A stretch of DNA of 64,000 nucleotides. Source: Planctomycetes bacterium UBA2386 (GTDB lineage: Bacteria > Planctomycetota > UBA1135 > UBA2386). The notes under the pieces were generated by a model, which worked only from the letters and a program-made list of their open reading frames with translations, did not search any database and was not told the origin of the DNA. The DNA is taken from assembly GCA_002343845.1 (NCBI GenBank), contig DDSQ01000084.1, positions 1 through 64,000 on the forward strand, written 5' to 3'. A program made the position numbers and the translations under genes. Shown here one piece after another: positions 1-9,679 of the stretch. Positions within the stretch are counted from its first letter, which is position 1. Each line of letters begins with the position of its first letter.

Positions 1-146
1 AGGCGGGTTGCCGGGCGCCGCCGGCGGGGGCGGAGCCGAACATGGCCGCATGCCACGTTCCTGCGCGACCCTCGTCGTCGCCGCCAGAACGTGGTGCTCG
101 CGGCCGGTGCAGCAGTGGGTGGCCGTTGCGCCGGCGCGTGGAACGC

Positions 147-1367
147 TCACTCAGCGATCGTGAACTTCAGCGCGTTCGAGACGCCGTAGTCCGTGGCCAG
201 CGGGCAGCCGGCCTGCCGCCACTGCAGCCATTGGCCGATCAGTTCGGCGCCGATCAGGCTCGCTTGGAACGGCACGGCGATCGGCACCGGTCCGGCACCA
301 CCGATCAGCACGTCGGTCGACGGCACCAAGGTGCACGGGCCGCACACCAACGGGTTCGCGGTGAAACCGACGACCAGGCCCAGCACCGGCGCGGTCGGCG
401 CCAGCAGTTCGAGCGTGAACGTCGTGCCGAGCGCTGGAGTGCCCGAGTAGGCGGCGAAGTCGTTGAGCCCGACGATGCCGCAGGCGCCGCCCATGCTGGT
501 CACGGTGCCGGAGCCGCTCGCTTCGGCGCGCCGGGCCCGGACCGTGCCGTTCGACCACGCCACGAGGACTTCGTCGCCGCTGCCGCCGCCACTCGACCGC
601 GCGACGAGCGACGGGTGATCCTGCGGCGACGTCGACGTCTCGACGGCGTACTCGGCGCCGCCGGCGGCTCCGGTCAGGGGATGCAGCGCCTTCAGGAACA
701 CGCGCTGGCCGACGGCCGGCACGGACTGCGACCACGCCAGCAACCAGCGGTCGTTGGCCCATTCGATCGACGGCGCCGATTGCGCGCCGAGGCCGACGAT
801 CGGCGTGGTCGTCGACGTGAGCGACAGCGGGGTCGGGCACAGGCCCGCGAGCGACGCGAGCCGCACGTTCACTTGGCCTGCGATCGTGTCCTGCCACGCC
901 ACCGCGAACCGCGAGCCGTCGCGGCAAGCGACCGCGCACTCGGTGACGTTCGCGCCGATGCCGCCCACGAACACGGGCGTGATCGGCGAACACGCCGTGC
1001 CGATTTCACTGACCGCGGCCGCGTTGACGTCGCGGAAGGGGCCCGCGCCAGGACCGTTGCTCGTCCAGGCGACGCCCCAGCGGCCGTTCGTGCCCGCGTG
1101 CTTGCTGACGGCGATCGAGCCGAACGTGCCGGTGGCGAGCGTGGTCTGGCCCCCCCACAGGACCGGGTCGCCGGTGGCCGGTACCTGCACGCGCTGCATG
1201 CGCAGGGAGCCCGCCGTCGAGTCGTTCCAGACGATCAGCGCCTTGTCGCCGACGGCGCGCGAGTCGCCGCCGAGGCCGACGTGCGGGAACGAGCTGCTGC
1301 TGTTGATCTGCGCGACGCTGACGAGGTTCGAGGTGGCGCCGTTGCTCGCGTTGATCGCACGGCACAT
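147..1367 (-). pseudogene. Truncated C-terminal half of a secreted repeat protein
   Basis: An open frame of 406 codons whose sequence resembles the C-terminal half of the 777-aa secreted protein at 7043-9376. Both have repeats with V/AWxxN/S cores and end in a module with C-G-x-C, then a segment with xLAGxEL/LIGAEL, a W/Q pair, and a final D(F/Y)xVSNAxxL. The first Met (1367) lies in the middle of the repeat region. There is no signal peptide, and the frame upstream of it shows no similarity to the paralogue. I infer a gene that lost its N-terminal half, or a recombination product, so it is unlikely to be exported. An internal start producing a cytoplasmic protein is possible but less likely. 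Confidence 0.55.
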
Positions 1368-1529
1368 GACGAAACCGATCTTGACGCTACAGCGCGTCGA
1401 CGGCTGATCGCTGGGGCCGGGGCTGGCGTGGGTGCAGAAGGGACGCGACTCGCGGTCGCGGCCGTGATGCCGAGCGGAGCGAAATGCGCAGCCTTGCCGT
1501 CGTCGAGGCTCGGATCGCTTCCGTTCTCG

Positions 1530-2228
1530 CTACTGCAGCAGCACGCGCGCGTCGGCCAGGATCCACAGTCCGAGTGCGACCAGAACGAAGGGCAGGGCTA
1601 CATGGCCGTAGCGGCGGACCTGCGCTCCGACCAGGCGGTGCTGCACCAGCAGGTATCCGGCCAGGCACCACAACGCAGTCAACGCGCCGAACACGCCGAC
1701 GTAGAACGGCACCATGCTCACGTCTTTGGCAAACAGCGGGATGTAGACGCCGAGGTTGTCGCCGCCGTTCGCGATCGTCACGGCGGCGACCGTGAGCGCC
1801 TGCGCTCTGCCGCTGCGCGAGAGTGCCTGCTCGTCGCCGTCGGTTCCTTCGTTGTCGCCGCCCTCAGAGCGATCGGATCGACGAATTCGCCAGAGCTTGT
1901 GCAGCCCCAGCGCGAGCGGAACGACTCCGAGCAAGGCTGGATACCCATCGGGCACCGCGAGCGAAGCACATGCCGCAGCAGCGCTGGCTGCGACCAGCGC
2001 GCCGATGCCAAGGAACTGGCCGAGCACGATCGAGCGCCGGCGCAGTCGCGGGTCGGCGAAGAACGCCGCGAGCAGGAATACGTCGTCGACGTTCGTCGAC
2101 GCGAAGACCACGGTGGCGACGCCGAGCGCGGCGGGGAGGTCGAGCAAGGGGCGAAACGTAGACGGCGGTTGTGCCAGCGCCCACGCCGCTGTGGACCTGG
2201 TTGCTACCTTCGCTCGCACTTCGCCCAA
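1530..2228 (-). CDS. CadD-family cadmium resistance transporter
   Basis: A 232-aa integral membrane protein with five or six hydrophobic segments. Near residue 45 it has the family signature A(S)TNVDDVFLL, followed by a segment FFADPRLR. A second conserved repeat around residue 150 (TIANGGDNLGVYIPLF) mirrors the first half, as expected for the Cad/LysE-like fold made of two inverted repeats. CadD proteins export cadmium and possibly other cations. The middle loop is rich in Arg, Asp and Glu and probably cytoplasmic. The start may lie downstream of the chosen ATG, because the first 30 residues are not hydrophobic and look non-conserved. It stands alone between decayed genes, so no partner or regulator is evident. 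Confidence 0.8.
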   Translation of the reverse strand: MGEVRAKVATRSTAAWALAQPPSTFRPLLDLPAALGVATVVFASTNVDDVFLLAAFFADPRLRRRSIVLGQFLGIGALVAASAAAACASLAVPDGYPALLGVVPLALGLHKLWRIRRSDRSEGGDNEGTDGDEQALSRSGRAQALTVAAVTIANGGDNLGVYIPLFAKDVSMVPFYVGVFGALTALWCLAGYLLVQHRLVGAQVRRYGHVALPFVLVALGLWILADARVLLQ

Positions 2229-2269
2229 GGGGACGGGTTCGAGGCGTGCTCATGCGACCGGATGGATGG

Positions 2270-2455
2270 GGCCCTCGTGTCGTCGAGCCGCGTCGCGCCG
2301 TTCCAGCCACCGAACAGCACGGTGCGGTGGCGCTGGCTGCCTAGCGCCATGCCGAACGAGATACGTGGTGGCACCCCAGCCGCCGCCGGGACGTGCCACG
2401 GCCTCCCGCCGTGCATTACGGGCACATTGTGCACGCTGTCGAACACCAGACAGGC
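2270..2455 (-). pseudogene. Kelch-repeat gene fragment
   Basis: A short minus-strand stretch that reads like two consecutive kelch blades: a VFDSxxNVPVMHGGR motif, then a MALGSQRHRTVLFGGW motif followed by a xxLDDT turn. Intact kelch proteins of this genome, such as the one at 58218-60470, have many such blades, a signal peptide and a C-terminal module. None of these is present here, so this is a leftover of a larger gene. Confidence 0.5.
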
Positions 2456-2465
2456 GTTCTCAGGT

Positions 2466-3431
2466 GGCGCCGGTGAAGCCACGGCCGACGCCGAGGGCCG
2501 CTTCGCCATCGACCTGTGCATCGGCCGCGCCTGCTGTGTGTGGGCGATCAGACCCGCCGGCAGCGAACCGGGCCGACTCGTCGCCGCACCATCGATCGTC
2601 GCCACCGGCGGCCGCCGGCTAGCCACGGGCTTCGAACGCCTCGCCGACGCGTTGGCGCGGGTGGGCCGCAACGCGGATGCAATTTCGGCCGCCATCCGAT
2701 GCGAGACCCGGCGCACCTGGCTGGCCGAACACGAACCGAGCAACTCCGCCTGGGCGCGCGGCCTGCTGTCTGCGCGCCTCCGCGTGGCCTTGTTGGCCGA
2801 CCTCGCCGGCAATCGGGCGCTGGCGGCGGAGCGACTCGAAGCCGCGAAGGGCGTCCTGAAGCTCCTGCCGGAGGATGGCGCTGAGCGGCTGATCCACACA
2901 TTCGAGCTCGCGCGTGCAACGTCCGAACAGTCCTACAGGAAGCGGGACTACCGAGCGACGCTGCAAGCCTGCGACGCGGCGCTCGCTGTCGGCGAGCAGT
3001 TGCGCTCACGCGGCCTGCTCGATGCGCGACGCGCCGGCGAGTTGGGCAAGGTCCGCATCGGGCGCGGTGTGGCTTGGGCCGAGATGGGAACCATGGATCA
3101 GGCCACAAGGGACCTGCAGGCTGCCGTGGAGTACTTCGAGGTCCTGATCCGCGAGTATCCAGATCTTCCGATCCTGCGCATTGATCTGGCAGTGGCGCTA
3201 TCCAACTTGGCGCGAGCGCATGCCGATGGAGAGAATCTCGATGCGAGTCGGGACGCGCACACCAAGAGGTTGGCGCTCGCCGAACAACAGCTGGCCAAAG
3301 CGCCGGCCAGTGCCGAGTGGTCCAAGATCGCGGCCGAGTCGCTCCGCGAGTTGGTGAGACTGGCGGAGCGGCAAGGGCAGCGCGCCGAGGCCTCCCGCCT
3401 TCGCGAGCGGCGGCGCGAGTTGGGCCGCTGA
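2466..3431 (+). pseudogene. TPR-like tail of a planctomycete Ser/Thr kinase, detached
   Basis: The open frame here encodes a helical, Ala/Arg/Leu-rich protein made of tetratricopeptide-like helices (for example GxxxDQATRDLQAAVEYF near the end). Such tails normally follow the transmembrane segment of planctomycete Ser/Thr kinases. No kinase domain precedes it: the DNA immediately upstream instead carries a kelch fragment on the opposite strand. No convincing start codon or ribosome site lies near the beginning of the TPR part, so the 5' boundary is approximate. I infer a 3' remnant of a kinase gene rather than a free-standing TPR protein. Confidence 0.45.
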
Positions 3432-3488
3432 GCTGGACCGGACCAGGGCCACCGCAGGCGCTCCGCGGTGTTTCCTGGTCGGGAGCGA

Positions 3489-3574
3489 CTGACGGGGGAA
3501 CGCGCAGGGGGCAGGATGGCGCGGCTGGTTCCGGGTGGGTCGGGACCACAGCTTGTTGCTCCTACTCCCGTGGG
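3489..3574 (+). repeat. Dispersed intergenic hairpin element, copy 1
   Basis: A near-complete copy of a GC-rich element found at about nine places in this window. The core hairpin is GGTTCC (loop GGGTGGGTC) GGGACC with one G-U pair, followed by a pyrimidine-rich tail ending CCTACTCCC. It lies between the 3' end of the TPR remnant and the 3' end of the minus-strand kinase gene, so it could form a hairpin at the end of either transcript. Confidence 0.7.
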
Positions 3575-3582
3575 CCGGACCG

Positions 3583-6126
3583 TCAGCGCGTCAAGAGGCC
3601 GGCGGCGCGGCGGCGCAAGCGCTCGGCCTCGGCGGCGCTGCCGCTGCGCTGCAAGGCCTCGGCCCGCAGTTCGAGCGCAGCCGCGTCCTGTCCCTTCGCC
3701 AGGTAGTCGGCGTGCTCGGCGGCCGCCAGCGCCTCGGCGAGCGCCGCCGGCTCGCTTGCGGCGAGCAGCGCCTGGGCGAGCTCGCGCCAGCCGGCGACGT
3801 CGTCGGGCAACGACGTGGTCCAGCGCCGCAGCTCGCCGAGCTGGGCTTCACGATCGCCGCCGGCCACCAGCGCGTCGACGAGTTGCCGGTGCACGCGCGC
3901 GTGCTGCGGATGGCTCGCGGCGAGCGCTGTGAGCTCGGCGCGTTCGCGCTCGCGTTCGCCGGCCTGCCGCAGCATCAGCACGAAGTCGAGGCGCGCCTCG
4001 ACGTCCGCCGGTCGCAGCGCCAGCGCGGCGGCGATGCGCGCGAGCGCCGGCTCGCGATCGCCGCGGCGATGGGCCGCCCGCGCCGCGAAACGGGCGGCGT
4101 CGGGGCTCGTCGCGTCGCGAGCGAACCACGACTCGGCCAGCGCGTCGGCGACGTCGTTGCGCTGCAACTGTTCGAGCGTCATCAGCACCTGGACGCGCGC
4201 GTCGGCTGGCAGCAGCGGTTCGTCGAACGACCGCTGCAGCGTCGCCACGCCGGCGTCGATGTCACCGGCCATCGCTTCGGCGATGCCCAGGTTGACCGCG
4301 CACAGCGGGTCCGCCTCGCCGCGCCGTAGCGCCTGCCGCAGCAGCGCGACGGAGCGCTGCGCGTCGCTCTGCAGCAACGCCACGCCAGCCAGATGCAGCG
4401 CGACCGGGTGCTCGGGCCACTGCCGCAGCAACGCCTCGGCGGCCTCGCGCCGTTCGTCCGACGAACCGAGGCGGACAACCAGCTTGGTCCATTGCGCGTG
4501 CAGCAGGAGGTTCGGCTCCGACGCCGTTCGCACCGCGAGGGACAGCAGCGAACGCGCCTCCGCCATCGCCGCCGGCGTCGGCGCGCCGTCCGCGATCGCC
4601 AGCATCGACTGCAGCCACAGATCCAGCGCGGTGCGCGGCGGCGGCAGGTCGCGTTCGAGCGCGGCGGCTTCTTCGGCGCGGCCCGACGCGCGCACCAGCC
4701 ACGCGCGGCAACGCTGCAGCGCCGCGGTCGACTCGGCGTCGCGCCGCGCCGTCGCATGCGCGTCGAGCTCCGCCAGCGCCGCCGCCGGGCCGCCGGCGCG
4801 GTGCGCGACGAACACGAGGCCGACGACCGCTTCCGCGCGTTCGGGCGCGAGCGCAAGCGCCCGCCGGAAGTCCTCGCGCCCCGCGTCGCCGCCGCGGCTG
4901 CGCGCGAGGAAGCCCGCCGTCGTCGCAGTCTGGTAGGCGCGCTGCCGTTCGGCCTCGCGCGCCGCGTTGACGTGCGGCCACTGCAGGGCCAGCCAGGTGA
5001 GCACGCCGGCGAGTGCCACTGCGAGGGCGGCGCTCGCGCCGAACACAGGCTCGCGGCGGGCACGGCGCCACCAGCGCGTGATGCGCGTGGTAGCGCGCGC
5101 GTTGACCTCGCGCAGCTCCAGGAACGCGCGCAGGTCTGCGGCCATCGCCGCCGCCGTCGCGTACCGATGCGCCGGGTCCTTCTCGAGCGCCTTGCCGACG
5201 ATCGCCGCGAGGTCGCGCGGCAGGCCGCGCACGAACCGGCGCGGCTCCGGCGGATCGCGATAGAGGATCGCCTGGATGACCTGCTGCGCGTTGGCGCCGT
5301 CGAACGCGCGCCGCAGCGTGATGCACTCGTGCAGCGTCGCCCCCAGCGCGAACACGTCGACCGCCGGCGTGTGCTCGCTGCCGCGCCCCAGCGCCTGCTC
5401 GGGCGCCATGTAGTGCGGCGAGCCGACGACGACGCCGGTCTGCGTGAGCGCGGGATCGCCGTCGTCGCGGGCGATGCCGAAATCGGTCAGCACGGCCGAG
5501 CCGTCGCCGCGCAGCAGGATGTTCGCCGGCTTGACGTCGCGGTGCACGACCCCGGCCGCGTGCACGTGCGCGAGCGCCTCGGCGACATCGGCCACCGCGG
5601 CGACGAGTTCACGCAGCGAGTCGCCGACGTGCCCGCCGCCATCGCGCAGCTGCGCGATGCGCTGCGCCAGCGAAGCGCCGTCGACGCGCTCCATCGCCAG
5701 CCAGGGCCGGCCTTCGTGAGTGCCGAGGTCGAACACGCGCACGATCGACGGGTGTTCGAGGCGCGATAGCAGCTGCGCCTCGCGCAGGAAGCGCGCGACG
5801 GCCGTCGGCTGGGCCGCGACCGAAGCGTGCAGCAGCTTGAGCGCAACGGCCCGCCCGAACCGCCGGTCGACGGCAGCGTGCACCACGCCGCTGCCGCCAC
5901 TGCCCAACTCGTGGTCGAGCCGGTACTCCCCGAGCTGTGCCGGCGGCGCAGCAGGCGCCGTCGCGGGCGCCGCAGCCTGGCCGTCGTCGTGTTCGTCGGC
6001 GAACGCCTGCAGCAGCTCCGCGAGGTCGGGGTTGGCGCGCAACAGCTCGGCACGGTCGCCGCCGCTCTGCTGGTGGCGCAGATGCAGCGCCAGCGCCCGC
6101 TCGAGACGATTGCCGTCGTTGGTCAT
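3583..6126 (-). CDS. Membrane-anchored Ser/Thr protein kinase with TPR-like C-terminus
   Basis: An 847-aa Hanks-type kinase. The kinase domain spans about residues 68-340: glycine loop GSGGSG (75-80), catalytic Lys97 (VALKLL), HRDVK (195-199), DFG (215-217) and an APEQ motif near 241. A single transmembrane helix follows at about 361-380. The remaining 450 residues are helical repeats of TPR type, likely outside the cytoplasmic membrane. The start is the ATG giving MTNDGN; upstream codons in this frame overlap the sigma factor gene and are not kinase-like. The gene lies 55 bp downstream of an ECF sigma factor in the same direction, a common planctomycete pairing that suggests the kinase acts on the same signalling path. 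Substrates are unknown. Confidence 0.9.
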   Translation of the reverse strand: MTNDGNRLERALALHLRHQQSGGDRAELLRANPDLAELLQAFADEHDDGQAAAPATAPAAPPAQLGEYRLDHELGSGGSGVVHAAVDRRFGRAVALKLLHASVAAQPTAVARFLREAQLLSRLEHPSIVRVFDLGTHEGRPWLAMERVDGASLAQRIAQLRDGGGHVGDSLRELVAAVADVAEALAHVHAAGVVHRDVKPANILLRGDGSAVLTDFGIARDDGDPALTQTGVVVGSPHYMAPEQALGRGSEHTPAVDVFALGATLHECITLRRAFDGANAQQVIQAILYRDPPEPRRFVRGLPRDLAAIVGKALEKDPAHRYATAAAMAADLRAFLELREVNARATTRITRWWRRARREPVFGASAALAVALAGVLTWLALQWPHVNAAREAERQRAYQTATTAGFLARSRGGDAGREDFRRALALAPERAEAVVGLVFVAHRAGGPAAALAELDAHATARRDAESTAALQRCRAWLVRASGRAEEAAALERDLPPPRTALDLWLQSMLAIADGAPTPAAMAEARSLLSLAVRTASEPNLLLHAQWTKLVVRLGSSDERREAAEALLRQWPEHPVALHLAGVALLQSDAQRSVALLRQALRRGEADPLCAVNLGIAEAMAGDIDAGVATLQRSFDEPLLPADARVQVLMTLEQLQRNDVADALAESWFARDATSPDAARFAARAAHRRGDREPALARIAAALALRPADVEARLDFVLMLRQAGERERERAELTALAASHPQHARVHRQLVDALVAGGDREAQLGELRRWTTSLPDDVAGWRELAQALLAASEPAALAEALAAAEHADYLAKGQDAAALELRAEALQRSGSAAEAERLRRRAAGLLTR

Positions 6127-6181
6127 CGCAGCACGACTAGGCTCCGAATCGGCGCCGAGCGAACAAGAATCCCGCCAGGCT

Positions 6182-6808
6182 TCACGCCAGCAGGTCCTCG
6201 AAGCGGCCGCCGCGCAGTCGGGCGAGGGCGCGCGCCAGCTTCGGCAGGGCGCGCCGGTGGCGCATGCGCACCGTGTCGGCGGACTCGCCCAGCCGGGCCG
6301 CGATGTCGTCGAAGCCCAGTTCGCGGTAGTCGTGCAACACCAGGACTTCCCGGTCGTCGGCGTCGAGCAGTTCGAGCGCGAGGCGGATCCAGGCGCGCAG
6401 GTCGGCGCGCGCGGCGGCGTCGCCTGGGTCGGTCGCATCGGACGCGTAGTCGAGATCGATCACCGCCGAGTCGTCGCCGGCCATGGGTTCCAGGCTGGCA
6501 TCGCGGCGCACGTCGCGCTTTTGGCGCAGCTGACGCGCAGCGGCCGAGCGCAGGCGGTTCTCGACCATGCGCACCAGCAGGCCGCGCAGTTGCGCCCGGT
6601 CGGACAGCAGGAAGCGCGGGGCGTTGCGCAGCGCCTGCAGCATCGTCTCCTGCACGATGTCCTGGGTGTCGACGTCGCGGCGCAGCAGGCTGCCGAGGCG
6701 CCGCCGGATGTGCTCCTCGACCAGCGGGCGCTCCTGTGCCACCAACGCGGCCATCGCCGCGGCGTCGCCGCCGTGCCAGCGCTGCAGGAGGGATCGTGTC
6801 TCGTCCAC
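6182..6808 (-). CDS. ECF-type RNA polymerase sigma factor
   Basis: A 208-aa protein with the two-domain layout of ECF sigma factors. Region 2 contains the DxxDIVQETMLQAL stretch typical of the sigma-2 core-binding helices. Region 4 contains ELGFDDIAARLGESADTVRMRHRRAL, a helix-turn-helix for -35 recognition. No ATG fits the frame, so I chose the GTG that gives VDETRSLL. The kinase gene follows directly in the same orientation and is probably co-transcribed. No anti-sigma factor is adjacent; in planctomycetes such sigma factors are often linked to Ser/Thr kinases instead, so phosphorylation could control activity (inference). Confidence 0.88.
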   Translation of the reverse strand: MDETRSLLQRWHGGDAAAMAALVAQERPLVEEHIRRRLGSLLRRDVDTQDIVQETMLQALRNAPRFLLSDRAQLRGLLVRMVENRLRSAAARQLRQKRDVRRDASLEPMAGDDSAVIDLDYASDATDPGDAAARADLRAWIRLALELLDADDREVLVLHDYRELGFDDIAARLGESADTVRMRHRRALPKLARALARLRGGRFEDLLA

Positions 6809-7042
6809 CGCATGACGATGACACGGACCGGCGGCGAGGCGGTCAAGGGGGCTCGCCAGGCGCGGGCACCGCGACGGGCCTCGGGATTCCGGGGGTTTCT
6901 TGTTCGGCGCCGACGGCGCGCGCGGCTGAACCCCCCCATGCGTTCCTTTGCCGCCATTCGCCGTGCCAGGTCGTGCCCGACTTCGCGCTGACCAGCATGC
7001 CGCGCCTCGACTTCCAGTGAACCACTCCCTCCCGCAACCCAT

Positions 7043-9376
7043 ATGCCCATGACTCCTCGTCCATCCAACTACAAGCTGCAGGGCGCCGCGCTGGCGCTCG
7101 CCGTCGTCCTCGTCCCGCTGCTGCCCGCCCAGTCGGCGGCGCGCGAAGCCGGCGATCTGCCGCCGTTCGCGATCGCCAAGGTCGCGAACGTCACCGCCGA
7201 CGAACACGGCGCGCCGATCGCGCTGGGTCCGGACTGGGAGGCGCGCTTCGACGCCGACGGCGCCCGCTTCATCGCCGTGCTCGGCTCGTTGACGCCCGAA
7301 CTCGTCGACCTGCGGCTCGGCGCCGTGCGCGTGCGCCAGGGCGACGTCGAACTGCCGCTCGCGGCCGCGGCGGCGCCGGCCGTCGTCGGCGACCGCGTCG
7401 CCTACCAGCGCGCGCCCGGCGTCACCGAGCGCTTCGACGCGACCCTGCCCGGGCTCGCGCACAGCCTGTTGCTCGAGCGGCCGCTCGGCGGCCGCGGCGA
7501 CCTCGTCGCCACCTTCGCGCTCGCCGGCACCGTCGCCGGACATGGCAGGCAACTCGCCGACGGCACCCTGTTGTTCAGCAAGGGCCACGGCGGCGTCGCC
7601 ATCGGCGCGCTGACCGCCATCGATGCCAATGGCGCCACCTGCGCCGGCGCGCTGCGCCTCGCACAGGGCGCGGTCGAGTGGGTCGTGCCGGCGTCCTTCG
7701 CGAACCGTGCGGCCTACCCGCTGCTGCTCGATCCACTGGTCGGCACGAACTTCGTGCTGACCTCGCCGCTGGTCGGCTCGGGGGGCGTGTTGGGCACGCC
7801 CCACGAGACCGACGGCAACGCCGATGTCGCCTTCGACACATCGACCGCGACCTGGTTGGTCGTTTGGGAACGCAGCTACTGGGGCACGGGCCTGAAGACG
7901 ATCCGCGGCCAGCGCTTCGGGACGACGGGCACGCCGCTTGGCGGCATGATCGGCATCGCGACCAACAACACGTTGCTGCTGCGCGAGCCGCGCGTCGCCA
8001 ACGTCAACCTGTCGAACCGCTTCGTCGTCACGTGGCTGCAGAACACCAGCACGCAGACGCAGGTGGTCGCGCGCGGGATCAAGGCCGGCGATGGCGTGAT
8101 GACGCCGGCGCTGACCCTCGCCAGCGCGACCATCGGCGGCATCGACGGCATCGACGTCGGCGGCGAGTCCTCGGGCTCGCTGTTCGCGCCGGCCAAGGCC
8201 TGGATCGTCTGGGGCGAAGGCGCGAACGGCATCCGAGGCGCCGTCGTCACGGCGCCAAGCAACAGCACGACGCTGTCGGTGTTCCAGACCTTCACCGTGG
8301 CCGCGCCGCCGGGCGGATCGATCACGACGCAGCAGCCGACGATCAGCCGGCAGACGAGCGCCGACGGCCGGCTCGGCGTCGCCTGGGTGCGCGACGAAGG
8401 CAGCGCGCGACGCATCCGCGGCACCGTGATCGACCGCACGGGCGCCCCGCTGTACGCACAGCAGCTCCTGTCCGGTTCCGATATCCATGCGTCGGAGCCG
8501 CGCATCGACGGCGGCGGCGACGGGACGTGCGACTTCGTCTGTACCTGGTTCTCGCAGTACCCAGGGTCGATCCTCACTCCCGAGGGGCCGCCGTATGCCC
8601 GCGCCGGCGCGATGCGCGCTGGCGCGCAGCTCGTCGCGACCGGTCCCCTGTGGAACACGACGCCGGCCCGCACGCCGGACGTCGCCTGGCGCGCCGGCAA
8701 GGCCTATCTGACCTGCAACATCGACGGTTTCATCGTGCTCATCGGCATCGACCCGTTCACGTGCGCGACGTGCGAATCGCTCGTGACGGTGGCCTCTCCG
8801 ACGCCGCCATCCGGCAGCGTGCTGGGCCGTAGCATGAACGGTCCGGCCGTCTGCATGCAGGCGCCGAGCGGCGATCCGACCGCGTCGCGCGGTGTCGTCG
8901 TGTGGACCGAGTCTCGGTACTCCCCGTTGTTTCCGGGCGTCACCCTGAGCGCGGAGTCGCCCCTGTACGGCCGCGTCGTCGACGCCTTCTCGACGTCGGC
9001 CACGACGACCAACCTCGGCGGCGGCTGCGGTGGCGGCGGCACGCTGTCGACGGTCGGCCCGCCGGCGGTCGGCAACGGCACGTTCCGCATCGACCTCGCG
9101 GGCGCCGGCGCGTCCTCGCTGCTCGCCGCCTTGAACCTCACGGCCCCGACGACGCCGCTGTCGTGCGGCGTCTGCCAGTGGTACGAGTTCGGCGCCACCA
9201 CGGTCGTCACCACGGTCAACGGCAGCGCCAGCGTGCCGCTGCCGATCCCGTGCTCCGCGAGCCTCGCCGGCAGCGAGCTGACGGCCCAGTGGACGGTCTG
9301 GCAGCCGGGCTCGGCGCCCTGCGCGCTGGCGCCCGACTTCGCGGTGTCGAACGCGCGGCAACTCAACTTGCGCTGA
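7043..9376 (+). CDS. Large secreted repeat protein
   Basis: A 777-aa protein with an N-terminal signal peptide (hydrophobic run ALALAVVLVPLLPAQS, cleavage near residue 30). Residues 40-240 form a domain seen in secreted planctomycete proteins. Then come repeats with alternating VAW/VVW strands, a beta-propeller-like pattern in which sequence values are read out around a disc. The last 120 residues form a Cys-containing module (CGVC; a second Cys in PIPCSASLAGSEL) ending DFAVSNARQL. The same kind of C-terminal module appears in the truncated paralogue at 147-1367. The function is unknown; a surface or extracellular structural role is likely. ATGs at 7043 and 7049 are both plausible starts. Confidence 0.75.
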   Translation: MPMTPRPSNYKLQGAALALAVVLVPLLPAQSAAREAGDLPPFAIAKVANVTADEHGAPIALGPDWEARFDADGARFIAVLGSLTPELVDLRLGAVRVRQGDVELPLAAAAAPAVVGDRVAYQRAPGVTERFDATLPGLAHSLLLERPLGGRGDLVATFALAGTVAGHGRQLADGTLLFSKGHGGVAIGALTAIDANGATCAGALRLAQGAVEWVVPASFANRAAYPLLLDPLVGTNFVLTSPLVGSGGVLGTPHETDGNADVAFDTSTATWLVVWERSYWGTGLKTIRGQRFGTTGTPLGGMIGIATNNTLLLREPRVANVNLSNRFVVTWLQNTSTQTQVVARGIKAGDGVMTPALTLASATIGGIDGIDVGGESSGSLFAPAKAWIVWGEGANGIRGAVVTAPSNSTTLSVFQTFTVAAPPGGSITTQQPTISRQTSADGRLGVAWVRDEGSARRIRGTVIDRTGAPLYAQQLLSGSDIHASEPRIDGGGDGTCDFVCTWFSQYPGSILTPEGPPYARAGAMRAGAQLVATGPLWNTTPARTPDVAWRAGKAYLTCNIDGFIVLIGIDPFTCATCESLVTVASPTPPSGSVLGRSMNGPAVCMQAPSGDPTASRGVVVWTESRYSPLFPGVTLSAESPLYGRVVDAFSTSATTTNLGGGCGGGGTLSTVGPPAVGNGTFRIDLAGAGASSLLAALNLTAPTTPLSCGVCQWYEFGATTVVTTVNGSASVPLPIPCSASLAGSELTAQWTVWQPGSAPCALAPDFAVSNARQLNLR

Positions 9377-9400
9377 GCCGCGCAGCGCGACGCCATCCGC

Positions 9401-9583
9401 TCAGGCCTTCGGCTTCGGCGGCGGCAGGTCCCGCGCCGGGCAGACCGACTGGAAACCCTGACGCGCTTGCGAGCCGTCGCAGAACGGCTTGTTGGCCGCG
9501 AGGCCGCAGCGGTCGATCTCCCCCGCGTCGCAAGCCCGGTGGATCGCCCTGCGGTCGGAGTCGGTGTCGTTCTGCTTTTCCGA
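9401..9583 (-). pseudogene. Degenerate CDGSH iron-sulfur domain fragment
   Basis: In the gap between two genes the minus strand encodes CGLAANKPFCDGSQ, close to the CxCx2(S/T)x3PxCDGSH signature of CDGSH iron-sulfur proteins (normal form CRCGxSxxKPFCDGSH). The first Cys of the CxC pair is replaced by Asp, and the His ligand by Gln, so a normal 2Fe-2S cluster would not form. No ATG precedes the motif in frame. This is either a decayed gene or a divergent small protein using a non-ATG start. Confidence 0.4.
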
Positions 9584-9679
9584 CGGTCTTCCGCGCGGGC
9601 GCGGAGCATCCCGACTACCGCAGATGTGTTGGGCCCACCTGGGCAGTGGTGGTCCCTGGAGTTGCCGGCCGCGGCTTCG

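Noticed and set aside
42..2400. A very long plus-strand open frame covering the left 3.4 kb
   Set aside because: Most of it is Arg/Gln-rich antisense to the secreted protein fragment and the CadD gene; only the final TPR-like part has protein-like composition.
6812..9361. A minus-strand frame of over 1000 codons opposite the 777-aa secreted protein
   Set aside because: Only its last 208 residues (the ECF sigma factor) are conserved; the rest is the antisense of 7043-9376.
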